From the NCBI GenBank assembly GCA_019054805.1, contig JAHQIY010000004.1, positions 2,356,001 through 2,420,000 on the forward strand: 64,000 nucleotides of DNA, written 5' to 3'. The notes beneath the pieces are model-generated. The model did not search any database, was not told the DNA's origin, and saw only the letters and a program-made list of their open reading frames with translations. Positions 10,430 through 21,724 of this stretch are shown piece after piece. Numbering within the stretch: position 1 is the first letter of the stretch; each line of letters begins with the position of its first letter. The DNA is from Brachionus manjavacas (taxonomy: Eukaryota > Rotifera > Eurotatoria > Ploima > Brachionidae). The translations under genes and the position numbers were made by a program.

Positions 10430-10530
10430 GGTTCTGACACAGAGGTTGCTGTAAAGAGTTGATTATCTACACCACAATTATTGCCCAGTCAAAACCGGTC
10501 CTCTTTTTTTTATAATGGAAGGGCTTAATA
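10430..10530 (-). repeat. Fragment of tRNA-derived SINE family
   Basis: Carries the middle of the repeat seen whole at 62105-62398: CACAGAGGTTGCTG, GATTATCTACACC, AATTATTGCCCAGTC and AAACCGGT. Diverged and lacking both ends. Confidence 0.65.
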
Positions 10531-11697
10531 CATATAGAAAAATATAGAAATTTTGATATTTTTGAATAAACTGTAATATCAAATTTTTTAAAATTTTCAA
10601 AAAAATTATGCCAATAAGTTAATAAATAGAAATGAAAATTTTTGCCAAAGTAAAATTAGCAAGCAAATCATGACATGCTCAAAATTTATTAAATTCGTAA
10701 AATAATATACAGATTCAAACAATAATATACAGAAAATCACAATTGATACATGTGTAAACCTGCTTGGTTCGAGAAGCTCATCCAAAACACTCATAAGGTG
10801 GAAATTTGCAAGAAAGAATGTGAAAATATGGTAAGCTAAAGGACCTCTCAGTCAATTAAAATTTGGTGTAGCATCAATGAAAAAAAAAGATTTAATTGAA
10901 TTTTCATCGATGAGTAATGAGCAGATTCATAATGTTTCATCGATGGAAAATATTAATTTCATCGGTTTTTCATATATTTAAATAAATTCTTTTTCATCGA
11001 ATTAAAATAAATTTTAAAGTTATTTATCAATTTTTTTAATTCTTTTTTTTTAATTCAATTTATAAAACATTTATGAAAAAAATAATAAAATACTCAAGCC
11101 TGTTTAAAAAAAATTCAAAATTAACTATTAAAAAAAATTTAATCTCATTTTAAAAATGCAATCGAAGAATCCAACTTACGTGAGAACGACAAAATGACAT
11201 TAACAGAAAGTGGGAGCAAAAAAACCACTGAATTAATAAAGAAAATTGCGATAATTACCTCAATCAAAGAGATCCTAGTCTTCTAGAACTAAGAATTTTA
11301 TTATTTTTTTTAATGTAGCTAAATTCAGACAAGATAAAATTATTTTTTTTATTTTTTTTTTCATAACTACATTTTGCAGAGATTTTGGACATGATCTACA
11401 AAAAATTTTTAAGACAGATTTCTCATTTAAAAGTAAAAAGTTAATTATATTTTGGTTAGAATTATAATAATTTTCGATGGCTAGGAACTTTTATCACTAA
11501 TTTTTCTTTCTCAAATTATATAAACTTGAATGCATGTGTAATACTTAATTATGATTATTTTACGAAAATTTATAAAACGCTTTTTTTTGACATTTAATTT
11601 TTTCAGAATCAAACAATTTTTTAAACCAAAAACCATTTTTCAAATTAAAGATATAGTTTTTAAAGAGACTTTTTTAGTACAAATTTGATTTTTAAAT
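10531..11697. other. AT-rich DNA with TTTCATCGAT cluster
   Basis: No gene. Between 10896 and 11010 the motif TTTCATCGAT or a near variant recurs four times (about 10898, 10937, 10965, 10992). Otherwise homopolymer-rich sequence. Confidence 0.4.
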
Positions 11698-12090
11698 TTG
11701 AGTAAAAATTTTAAAATCAATCGTGAACTGAAAGAGAAAGTTGAATATTTAGAAAAACTAATTAAAGAATTGAAAATGATGTATATTCCTGAAAATAATA
11801 TTCAAATAATTAATGAACTTTTTTTCAATGATGATGGAACAAATAATAATGCAATTCAAGATACTAACTTTGAAATGCAGGCTTCCTCAAGTAATTTCTG
11901 TAATATTGTCGATAAAGAATTTCTGCAAGTCAATAACAGTAATAATTTGAGCGAAAAAAATTCGGTCCCAGTCTCGGTATAAGATTTGATTTTTGAAGAA
12001 AATGGCAATGAAATTGATAATTTTATTAAGGAATCAAAAGAAGAATTATACCTTGAAGAAAATTTAGATTTCAACGATTTAGTAAATTAA
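11698..12090 (+). pseudogene. Small acidic ORF with coiled-coil start, one internal TAA
   Basis: From a TTG at 11698 the frame reads a Lys/Glu-rich amphipathic stretch (LKEKVEYLEKLIKELK), then an Asn- and acid-rich region, up to TAA at 11980-11982. The same frame continues 35 codons, again strongly acidic, to TAA at 12088. The composition either side of the stop is alike, so it is probably one decayed ORF of about 131 codons. No start ATG and no recognised family. It could be the tail of a transposon protein. Confidence 0.35.
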
Positions 12091-12359
12091 TTAAAAATTT
12101 TTACTGGTTTTCATATGACCACTATTTTATTCGTATTCTTACTCAATTTTTTCAACTAAAAAATTTTTTTATTTCATCTTAAATTGACAAAAAAATCCCA
12201 TTCTAAATTTAAAATAAAATTTACTTTCAAAAGAAGAAGATCAGAATCTACCACATGAAAGAATTTTTTTTTTAAGTAAATAAATAAGAAAAAAATTGTT
12301 AATTTATTCTCTCTCGCAAAATTTAAATCACTTAGGTATTCATGAACAGTGTATTGATC

Positions 12360-12788
12360 GGTATTTATTTATTTATTTAATTCAAATTAACCTCCATCAG
12401 GAGAAGTAAAGTAAAAATAAAATTAGTTTTGCATAAAAAAAATTAAATGTAAAATTAAACAAAAAAAAAAAAATAGAAGAAAATGTATAATTATTTATAG
12501 GAACCCCCCTGGACCAGAAGGAGTGAACTGATTTAATTTGGTTTTATTAATTCATTTAGAAGTATTTGAAAAGATTTGAATCTTAAGTTATTCAAACAAA
12601 GCTCAATAGAGTCCGAGATTCCGTCACGTAAGTAAAAATGACGCTTAAGATCCAATTTAAGCTGACCAATACTATTTAGTATTTTATCGAGGTTTTTATT
12701 AGTGAACTGCATCAAACGCTTGAGATCATTACCAAAGGAGAGGGCAGAACAAATTTTGTTCATTGAAATATTATTACATAAGTATTTA
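12360..12788 (-). mobile_element. LINE 3' end, distal half (split by the MULE)
   Basis: Minus-strand frame 12788 to 12533 reads the C-terminus of a LINE ORF2 (QIFKYLCNN onward, through LKLDLKRHFYLRDGIS). Then a 3' UTR leads to a short hairpin CTCCTGATGGAG and a TAAA-type tail at 12360-12385. It joins in frame to the piece at 15031-15190 once the MULE and one copy of its target duplication are removed. Confidence 0.7.
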
Positions 12789-12796
12789 AATATTTG

Positions 12797-15030
12797 GGGA
12801 TTGGTTCTTTTCATAGAATTTTTTTTTATCGAATAATTAGATAGAAAAATTAATAGCCAATTATAGAAATTCTTTTTATTGAAATTAATTATCGAATTTA
12901 TGCATAGAAAAAATTATCGAAAAAAAATAGAGAAAAATTATCATATGTCAATTATCAAATTAAATCATTATGATTTAAGAATTGCTACTAAATTATCTAA
13001 TACTATTAGATAATTTTTTCTTTCGTATGACTTATACAACATTTTAATGGCCTCGTCTCTTTTAATTTCACATTTCAATCGTTCAAATACATAGCCAGAC
13101 TTTAATTGCTCAATAGCGATTTCTGTTGCATGTTGTTCTCTTAAAAAATGCTTGATACATTTGTTGACATTAGGATGACTTGAAAGATCTTGGGCCAAAG
13201 ACCTATGCCAAGCTTCAAGACTGTTATTAGATCTTGGCAAGTCTTTGATAACTCGTTCATGAACGTTCCAGGTTGCTATTGGAAACAATGGAACTGCACG
13301 CGTTCTTGAACTTTCATTTACAAGACAGCCTATGTAATTATTTTCAAAATAATCATACAAAAAAATTATATCATTTGGAGCTGCTTTTCTTAGTTGATTG
13401 AAAACAAAAATCATATCTCTTATTGGTATGAATGGGATCACTTTTAAATAATTAAAAAATTTTCTAAAGACTTCATCTTTGCGAAACACTTTCCTAGAGC
13501 CATTGTTCCCAACTTTCCTCCACAAGTTGGAAGCCAAATGAAAATAACAGCCACCTACATTTGTACCTTTAAAGATTTCTTTAACACAACTAGTGATACC
13601 CTTTTCAAAATCGGACATTATATATTTTGGTTTGTTAGATACATTAGAAACCAAATATTCAAACACTCTCGAATAAGAGACTTTTTGTTTGTTAGGCAAT
13701 AAAGCATATACTAATGGTAAATTCTTATTGTTGATGATAACGTTTACTGTAAATACTTGTGTAAATGTATCTGGACTAATATTAAACGTACCATCAACGT
13801 ACCAAGCATCCTCTTTGCTTAATAAATCCAAATTATCACTAGTACCCAGTATAATTATTCGATTTTCATCTGTTTCGCCACTGTCAAAAATTAAGAAATT
13901 TTTATTTGAAATGGTATATTTATACTTGTCTTTAATCGTAATTTGTTGCCTATCTTTCCCGTCAGTACCAAAGTCATTGATAGCTCGACGAGTCCGGTTT
14001 ATCAATTGAGTCAAATTTTTGTTAGATGACAAATAAGGCGCAGCATGAACTGGTAGTTGAGTAAGACATTCATTTATAATAGTTCGAGGCTTTTCTGATG
14101 TGACACATGCACGATCTTTCATATTTGTCATTACCAATTTACTTGCCACTCGATCAGGCTGCGGTTCATGAAAATGATTGTCATTATAGAAATGTATATC
14201 TTTGTTATTTAAGCACGTATGCATTCGACCTTTACACTTTGGTACAATACATCGCCAATAGTTTTTATTTTTTTTTGGATAAGATTTTTCGAAAATAAAT
14301 TCATAGTCTTGATATACGAGTTTCGGTTTGTTTTGTTTAGTTTTAGTAGTAATAAGCTCATCCTCATCGACATTTTCTTGTGTACTCACATTTTCAATCA
14401 AAGCAACTAACTCATCGAAATCATTATGATTTTCAATATCAGTTTCATGATAGACTTCAAAATCATGATTTTCAGTCGAATCATCAACAAAAACATCAGC
14501 AAGATGTTCATAGTCGTCAATATTCTCATCGCTCACACTAACGTCTTGTTCAATATGTTTAAATGTATCACTATCGTCAGAATTATCAGATTAATCAACT
14601 AAACTAACTTTTGAATTAAAAGAAGATGAGGAATTAACTAATGAATTAGTGCTTTGAGACGTATGATTAGTCAACGAAACATTGCCTTCTACTTTGTCTT
14701 TATTAGATTTTGTTTGCCGAAGTAATCTGGGTACGGCTCGATTTCTAAGCTGAATCGGAGAATCAAATTCATTCATTATTTTTCAAATTGTGTAAATTGT
14801 GTAATAGTATGGAAAAAGAAAATTTCTAGTTAATTAATCTCGCAAAATTAAGTCTTAAGTTTTTTTTCGTTGGTTAAATTTCTATGCATTATTTTCTATG
14901 TAATTATTTCAATGTAATTTTCTTTCAATTTTTCTATTTTTTTTTCTATAGAAAGATTTTCTATTAATTATTCCGACACATTTTTTGTCTTATTTCTATA
15001 GAAAAAATTTCTATAAAAAGAAATAGAGCC
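12797..15030 (-). mobile_element. Mutator-like (MULE) DNA transposon with TIRs and TSD
   Basis: A 2234-bp element. Left terminus GGGATTGGTTCTTTTCATAG and inverted right terminus GGCTCTATTTCTTTTTATAG align over the first 35 or more bases, and both arms carry repeated ATAGAAA motifs. It is flanked by an 8-bp direct repeat AATATTTG (12789-12796 and 15031-15038), within the 8-10 bp usual for MULEs. It contains one transposase gene on the minus strand. The flanking LINE ORF is restored in frame across the empty site, which fixes the boundaries. Confidence 0.85.
12968..14776 (-). pseudogene. MULE transposase with FLYWCH zinc finger, one nonsense codon
   Basis: Cut-and-paste transposase. From ATG at 14776 the frame reads 61 codons, then a TAA at 14593-14591, then 540 codons to TAA at 12968. 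Numbered from the GTG at 14536: acidic N-terminus 1-65; FLYWCH-type zinc finger about 75-125 (Cys96, Cys101, His121, His123); MULE catalytic domain with Asp248 (YVDGTF), Asp309 (MSDFEKG), Cys330/His333 (CYFH) and Glu441 (SLEAWH). The C-terminus is helical and charged. No ATG lies between the stop and the zinc finger, so this copy should be inactive unless the stop is read through. All catalytic residues persist, so the stop is probably recent. Confidence 0.88.
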
Positions 15031-15190
15031 AATATTTGTGAAGATAAGTGGTTAAATCCAACTGAACTGATAAAGGACATCTTAGAAAAAAGATAAAGCT
15101 GTTCAATCTTAAAAAGTCTAAGAACTTTTAGTATACCAGACATGTGACAATTAGATTTTAGCTTAAACATTTGTCTAATAAGATTGTTTT
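15031..15190 (-). mobile_element. LINE 3' end, proximal half (split by the MULE)
   Basis: Minus-strand reading 15170-15031 (LRLFKIEQLYLFSKMSF, then NHLSSQI) resembles LINE ORF2 C-terminal sequence. It continues in frame into QIFKYLCNN at 12788 when the MULE is removed. The 5' end is truncated near 15190, where the plus-strand LINE begins. Confidence 0.65.
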
Positions 15191-15248
15191 GATTTATAAT
15201 TTGATTTATAACGAGAAAAAATAATTTGGAATTTGAAATTTTGAATTT

Positions 15249-16584
15249 TTGTGCATAACTAACTGCTTATTCTCTCGCGTCAAAGTGCCGCCTAAACAAA
15301 TTCCTGATCCCTGTATTTGCAAGCATGCAATCAGGGTAAAAATAAATAAGAAAACCGGTGAAATTATTAACCGAACAACAATCCTCAAGTCTCTTATTAG
15401 CCTTGATGCGGAACTAACCGAATCTATAGATACTTTTCCACGATTGGCAAAAATATCTGGTTTGTATCGTTCAAAGAAAGTTTTGACTATAAAGTTTTAA
15501 TTGGAAAATGTTTACCGATTAACGAACACATTGTATCAATCGAAAACGCTGAGGAACCATTTAAAAAATGAAAAAAATTTTACGTTCAAATTTTACGGAC
15601 TTAAACCAAACTTTGATAAGTATTTGATTGAAAAACACCTAATTTCTGAGGGTGTCTTGTCAATGGAAATCGTCAATATTTATGATGAATTTATGAGCGA
15701 ATCGGAATTTCGTCACATCAAAACTGGAACAGTCCGTGCCAAGCTGAAATTCAATGCTGTCCAAAACATAAAATACTATGAGATTGTGAAAAAAATTCCA
15801 AAAAATGCGTATATCCAAGGACATCCAGTTTCGATTGAAAGAGTTGGAGAACCCCGATGTCGTTTTTGCCAAAGTACGGAACATAAAGTAATACACTGCA
15901 AACTCAAAGACCTAAAATGTGTCAAATGTAATGGACGTGGGCATACTGCACCAGAATGCAACCTAGCAAGACGAATTGCCAAGTCAAACGATGATCATCT
16001 ATTTGTGAAGGAGTTGAAATCTCAGTAGTTGACGAAATTGAACCCCAAATCAACAAAAATACATCCCAGTCTAGTAATTTGAACAAAAAAAACGACCAAA
16101 ACACACAAATAATGACGAATGTGGACACAAATGGTGACGAAGTTAATTATCAATCACGTCAATTTGGGAATAATTCCCCCTCCAATGAAGATTCCAGCTC
16201 AAACGGAATGCCATTACCAAATATTCAAACGCCATTTGGACACACACCTTTGGACAATTACCTACAATTAATACTCCAAATAAGGCACCTGACCTTTTTA
16301 ATTTTCCAGCAATTAATTTCCCAATCCGACCTAGCCCAACACGTCTGTTAAGCGCTCCAATGATTTCAAGATTATCAAAGCCGGCTAAGACAAATCGGAC
16401 TCGAAAGCTTGGCCAAAAGTCCACTCCGGAAAGTGTCACTGGGAAAAAGGCTCGGACTAGCAGGAAAAACAAAAAAAACACCAAAAACAAAGAAAACGAA
16501 GAAAGTATGGACTTTACGGACAAGGAAATCGAATCAGAAGCCTCAAAACTTCTCAATCTCAGTTCAAGCAAGCCAAATTCTTAA
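15249..16584 (+). pseudogene. LINE E ORF1, CCHC zinc-knuckle nucleic-acid binding protein
   Basis: Frame 15249-16028 is continuous except for one TAA at 15498-15500. It ends in two CX2CX4HX4C zinc knuckles (CRFCQSTEHKVIHC and CVKCNGRGHTAPEC), the usual nucleic-acid chaperone module of LINE ORF1. Beyond 16028 the C-terminal part continues in other frames: 16079-16351, then 16360-16584, which is rich in Lys, Arg, Ser and acid. So at least one nonsense and two frameshift lesions. The initiating codon is not certain; 15249 is a TTG. Confidence 0.75.
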
Positions 16585-16651
16585 TTAATTTCAATTTTTC
16601 TTATTAAATCTTATTTACTTATTTATTATATTTTTATTAAATTTTTATAAA

Positions 16652-19313
16652 ATGTCTAAAAAAAACCTCAAAACGCCTGTTCTTAAAATTGTCCATTGGA
16701 ACTGCAATTCACTGTCCAACAAAAAAGAACTTCTTGAGCTTCTAATTATTAAACACCAACCCGACATAGTCATGCTAAATGAAATTAAGTTAGATAAACA
16801 AAAAGCAAATAGTTTACTCAATAGCAGGGATTATCTGAGCATACACAAATGTAGAAATTCTAGAGGGGGTGGGGTTGCAATATTAATAAAAAATAATGTT
16901 GAGTTTAATGAATTGGTAGAACTCGATTCACTAAACTTTGAAATAATTGGAATTAAAGTCCCGGTAAAAATTGGTTCCCTAAGGAAAAACATTAACTTAA
17001 TAAGTATCTACCAGCCACCAAATCATAAAAATCTATTAGACCCTAGTATATTCGAATATATTGAGAAACACTTCGATTACTTCGTAATTGGTGGTGATTT
17101 AAACTCGAAGCTAAGTAGTCTAGGTAACAAAACTAATGATAATGGTAACCTTTTGGAAGATATTTTAGAAGACCCACGTTTTCTAATAGTGAATAACGAC
17201 TGTCCTACCTTTACACTAAGTCATCGTGATTACTCCTCTGTTTTAGACCTCTTCATACTAAGCAGTAATTTAGGCTCACATTTTAATTTTTTTCGGGTAA
17301 TAGACGATGACTTGCTAAGCGATCATTTTCCTATTGAGCTTGAACTTGGATTTGAGCTACTGAAAATTGAAAGTAATCACAGATCTACTCTCAATTACAG
17401 GAAAGCTAACTGGGAAAAATTTAAGAGAAGTCTGGACTCTTGTGTTTTTGACTTGCTGTCAGGTGACATAAATCACATTAACAGTCAAATTTCTACTCAA
17501 ATACTAGAAGCAGCAAATTCTGCAATTCCTATATTTCCACCAAAAAAATTTAAAAAATCACTTCCGGCCTACATAGTAGAGCTAATTTCCAAACGCAAAG
17601 TGTTAAAAAAAGTCAAAAACAAGACAAGGTTAACCAGGGCGGAGTGTAATAAGCTTACTAATAAAATCAGATTTGAAATAGAAAAATTCAAAAGCGAGAA
17701 TTGGGATACATTTCTTAAGTCTCTTGGGCCTAACCCAAACTCTTCTCGTCCTTTTTGGAAAAAAGTTAATTCGTTTAAAAAAAACTCCTCCGGCAATGTT
17801 ATCCCCAAACTGGTCCTCAATTCAAAAGAGTTTAACACAGATTCCGAAAAAGGTACACTTTTTAAAGAGATTATTGGAGAAACCTTTACTCAAGAAAGAA
17901 ATGATTCCTTCGACAATAACTTTCGAGACATGGTCGAAGATTTTGTATCAAATAAGGATTATCTGAAAGGCAATCATTATTTGAATGCCGAAAAGTCTTT
18001 TCCTAAAATCACAATTGAAGAGCTAAAAAAGCATTAGAAAACTAAAAGACGAGTCAGCCCCTGGACCTGACAACTTATGTAACCGTATGTTGAAAAATCT
18101 CCCTGACCCGTTCATAATCGGTCTAGCGAGTTTTTTCAACCTCTGTCTAGCTACATCCGAAATCCCAGATGCTTGGAAAACATCTAAAATAACAATGATC
18201 CCAAAAAAAAAGTTAGTTCTGACCCGTCTAAATACCGCCCAATTAGTGTCACTAGCTGTCTTGGAAAAGTTCTTGAAAGGATTATTACAAGTAGGCTTTA
18301 CAATTTCCTTGAAAACAAGAGTCTTATCTGCAAGGAACAGTCTGGCTTTAGGCAGCATCGACGTACCTCCGACAATTTGGTGTTTTTAACTCAAAAGGTC
18401 TCTGAAACTTTAGTTAGAAAGAAAAAGTATGTTCCCTCTTCTTCGAAATCTCTAAGGCGTTTGACAAGGTATGGCACAGTGGATTAATTTACAAACTTAC
18501 CAAAATTGGGGCCCCTCTCTACATTCTGGAGTGGGTGGTTAACTTTTTAAAAATCGAAGTTTTTTTGTGAAAGTAAATAACTTTGTCTCGGATTCAGGTT
18601 CCATAGATACTGGAGTTCCCCAGGGTGCAGTCATTAGTCTTTTACTCTTTACTATTTTTATTAATGATATCCCCAAGCAGGACCAAAAAAACCACTCATA
18701 TTCCTTGTTATTTGCCGATGACCTGGTGACCTTTTTTGTTTTTAAAAAGTATGGGAACATTACTAACATTATAAATAACTATCTTAAAAAATTGCAGCTG
18801 TGGCTACAAAAATGGAGGCTAAAGATGTCCCCAGAAAAATGTAGCTACATTCTTTACTCTGGTAATCCGTCAAAAAACATTAAGCTAAGTCTAAAACTAT
18901 TTGGAAAACAAATACCCTACACTGACTCCCCAGTCTTCCTTGGAATAAAATTTGACCAAAGTCTTTGTTTCAACTCCCAGGTTGAACTCATTCGTTCTAG
19001 ATGTCATGATCGCGTAAATTTAATTAAAATTTTGTCACACAGATCGTGGAAGTTAAATAAAAAAACCTTAATTGGAGTCTATAATGCACTTATAGGTTCC
19101 ATTATAGACTATAGTTTTTTCATCTTATCCCGTGTCTCCCAGACAAACATTCAAAAACTGCAAGTAATTCAAAATACATGTTTTAAATCAATATATCACT
19201 TACCTTATGACGCACCGTCTTTTCAACTTTCTGGCCTTCTCGAGGACCAAAAGGTTGATAGAATTGAGTCTAGACTCAGAATTCTGCTCGAAAAATACAT
19301 AAAAAAAGTTTAA
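16652..19313 (+). pseudogene. LINE E ORF2, AP-type endonuclease and reverse transcriptase
   Basis: From ATG 16652 an open frame of 461 codons carries the apurinic-type endonuclease (HWNCNSL at the start, LNEIKLD, RGGGVAIL, GGDLNSK, SDHFPIE) and the linker to the RT (SSRPFWKKV). A frameshift occurs near 18034. The RT N-terminal motifs (SAPGPDN, then a RPISVTSCLGK-like stretch) are scattered over other frames in 18035-18500. The palm reappears intact at 18567-19313 with GVPQGAVIS and catalytic FADD, then the thumb and C-terminal domain. Family role: nick the target and prime cDNA synthesis on it. At least three frameshifts make this copy non-functional. Confidence 0.85.
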
Positions 19314-19763
19314 TATGTGAAAACACACTCATTACTTCACTCATACAGGATTATATTGATGTTTTTGTTGAAAGCTCAAGAAGTTCTGAACTTAAAACCC
19401 TTCTTTGTAAAGTCTCAAATGAGCTATTTCAACGGACAACTGTTTTTCTGTAACATTTCCGTTTTCTTTTTCAACTTCTAATGTCATTTTATTAATTTAA
19501 TTAATTCAACACAACTTTTTATATGGACACTTTTTTGAAATTTTAAATACCAAAGGCGAAAGGAGTTCCATTACTCAAAGCCTTTATTTCTTTTGAAATA
19601 TTAAATAAACTATTAACAACAACCAGTGTTAAGTTTTCAAGACCATAAGTGAATTGTGAAAGGCAAAATGTTTTGTAAATAAAACTTTTTAAAGGAGGGT
19701 ATTATTGATCGGTATGTCCAGATCAAAAACCAAACACTCAAAATAAAAGCTAATCTGGTTCGC

Positions 19764-19831
19764 AAAAAGTTTTTAAAATATTCTCGCCATTTAGAGATGA
19801 AACAGACATAGCCCTAAAGTAATTAATATCT
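19764..19831 (+). repeat. 68-bp direct repeat, copy 1
   Basis: Nearly identical to 21421-21488, for example TTCTCGCCATTTAGAGATGA followed by AACAGACATAGCCCTAAAGT. I see only a shift in the A/T run near the start. The flanks of the two copies differ. Confidence 0.85.
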
Positions 19832-20677
19832 ACAGGAAGAAGAGCTTTATTTGCGAGTAACGAGACGCTAACTAAAAAAAAGTACCTTTTTATTTATTTT
19901 GAAAAAAAAAAATATCCCAATCATAAAACAAAATTTTTTTTTAGAGTTTTAATAAAAAAAAGTTATAATTCTAATTGAGTAATTCTAAATTATTTAAGTT
20001 TATTGAATAATTTATTTGAAATAAACTATCCACAGAGTCTCATTAAAAGATTAAACTTTTAAAATTAATACTAGTAGTACTGCACAAAGATTTTATGTCT
20101 TTGCGAACTCAGCAAAAGAAGATGCTGAGTTGAAGCAGCGCGTGCTTTATTCAATTGCTATTTGACTTGTACCTTTAAATTACATCGAAAGTAAAATCAT
20201 TGAATGTAAAAATTGAATAATAAAAGAATCGTTTTGTTTTAATTCCTTAAATATAAAAAATATAAATTTAGAATATTCATTTACCTCGGACAAAGGCTAC
20301 CGCAATAGATGAAAAGCAACTATTAAAATGTTCACTTGATTAAAAGGATTTCTGGTCTTTTAAAGGTTCGCGAAGGTCAAAACTACAGAAGTTTTCGACC
20401 ACAAATTCCAAAAATAAAATATGGTCAGTAAAATAATGTATATTTAATCAGTAAATTAATTAAAAAGAAATAGCAAAAATATTTATTTTTTCAGTAAATT
20501 AAATATTTCTGAAAATTTATTATTATTTATTTGTATGTATATAATTTTATTGAATTTTATCAGAAAAAGGATTTTAATCTGCAGTAAAATAATTCAAAAA
20601 AATAGTAATGATTTCAAAAAAAATAAATAAATGTTCAGTTAATATAGTAAATTAGTAAATTAATTAAAAAGAAATAG
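19832..20677. other. AT-rich DNA between direct repeat and MITE
   Basis: No ORF. Two adjacent short hairpins: CAAAGA/TCTTTG (20085-20103) and AACTCAGC/GCTGAGTT (20106-20131). The 28-bp string AGTAAATTAATTAAAAAGAAATAGCAAA recurs at about 20448 and 20654, the second copy running into the MITE end. Confidence 0.5.
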
Positions 20678-21300
20678 CAAAGATTAGCACCAAATTTTGA
20701 CAAAAATTAAAATTTTCATTATTTTATTTTTGAGCTCACTTTTTTTATATTTAAACTTTTTGATCAAAATTTTTTGGATTTAAAAGTCAAAATTAAAAAA
20801 TGTGAGCTCAAAAATAAAAAAATGTTTAGAATTTTGTACGGATTCTGATTCTACAAAAAATTTGAATTAAAGCGTAAACCAAGGACTAGATTACAAAAAA
20901 GGGAAAAACTCCAAAAATTTTCGTCTCCACTGCCGAAAATTAATATATGATATCATTTGAAATCAGATCATATAATTTGATATTAACTTATATCAGCTAA
21001 TATCAGGGAAAAAAATTATTTACAAATTTTTACAAAAAAAAATTCAAATTTTAATTCACCTGATACTATCTGACATCAAATGATAATAGCTGATATGAGT
21101 AATATTTAAAAAAATGATATCAGATGATGTGATGTGTCAAGTTAATTTACGGCACTGTAATGGTCAAAAGTTATTTTTTTTAAAACAAATGAATGCACCA
21201 TTTTGTAGCTTAGAAAAAGAGCTTTATAACAATAATTAAATATGTTTACAAAATCTGAGAACTAAAAGAATTAAGCTAATAATTTTGGTGCTAATCTTTG
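20678..21300. mobile_element. Palindrome-rich MITE with 17-bp perfect TIRs
   Basis: The ends are CAAAGATTAGCACCAAA and its exact reverse complement. Inside lie a long hairpin at about 20722-20826, whose arms contain TTTTTGAGCTCAC, and a second inverted arrangement of TGATAT/ATATCA motifs at about 20945-21135. No coding capacity. A target duplication is not obvious. Confidence 0.7.
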
Positions 21301-21420
21301 AAATCCAAAAAAATAATTTTTAACCCCGCTAAAAAATTGGCTTTTCTAGTTTTTCCTTGATTAACTTGATGATCTAATCAAGGAAAAAAATTTAAAAAAA
21401 ATTTGTTAACTAATTATAAC

Positions 21421-21488
21421 AAAAAGTTTTAAAAATATTCTCGCCATTTAGAGATGAAACAGACATAGCCCTAAAGTAATTAATATCT
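21421..21488 (+). repeat. 68-bp direct repeat, copy 2
   Basis: Second copy of the repeat at 19764-19831, 1657 bp downstream in the same orientation. It lies between the MITE and the 3' side of the EGF-module gene. Confidence 0.85.
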
Positions 21489-21724
21489 GATCTGTCACCT
21501 TTATTTTTATAATATACATTCTATCTGTTCAGAAATATGTACAAAATTTTTATCAGCCTCGTCAATCACTATTTAAAATCTATTGATGACTTTGTCTTTA
21601 AATAAGATTTCATCTAATTTTTAAGTTTTTTGAAATACTCTCAAAAAAATTCAAAAAGTTTTTTATTTTATTTAAAATTTACAAAAAAAATTTACATCCC
21701 AAAAATAAAACTTAAAAAAAACAA

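Larger units (their letters stand above)
15200..19615 (+). mobile_element. Long, decayed LINE (family E), both ORFs present
   Basis: A non-LTR retrotransposon with ORF1 (zinc knuckles) and ORF2 (endonuclease plus reverse transcriptase), then a 3' UTR with AAAGGC...GCCTTT (19551-19587) able to form a stem and a TTAAATAAAC-type end near 19610. The organisation and the FADD/GVPQG motifs fit a Jockey/CR1-type LINE related to, but well diverged from, copies A and B. Several frameshifts and a stop show it is dead. Confidence 0.85.

Noticed and set aside
13689-14410. Three plus-strand ORFs
   Set aside because: Antisense shadows of the MULE transposase.
16143-16571. Minus-strand 142-codon ORF
   Set aside because: Antisense of LINE E ORF1 C-terminal region.
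20085-20131. Possible hammerhead ribozyme or tRNA
   Set aside because: No CUGAUGA/GAAA core and no cloverleaf; only two simple stems.
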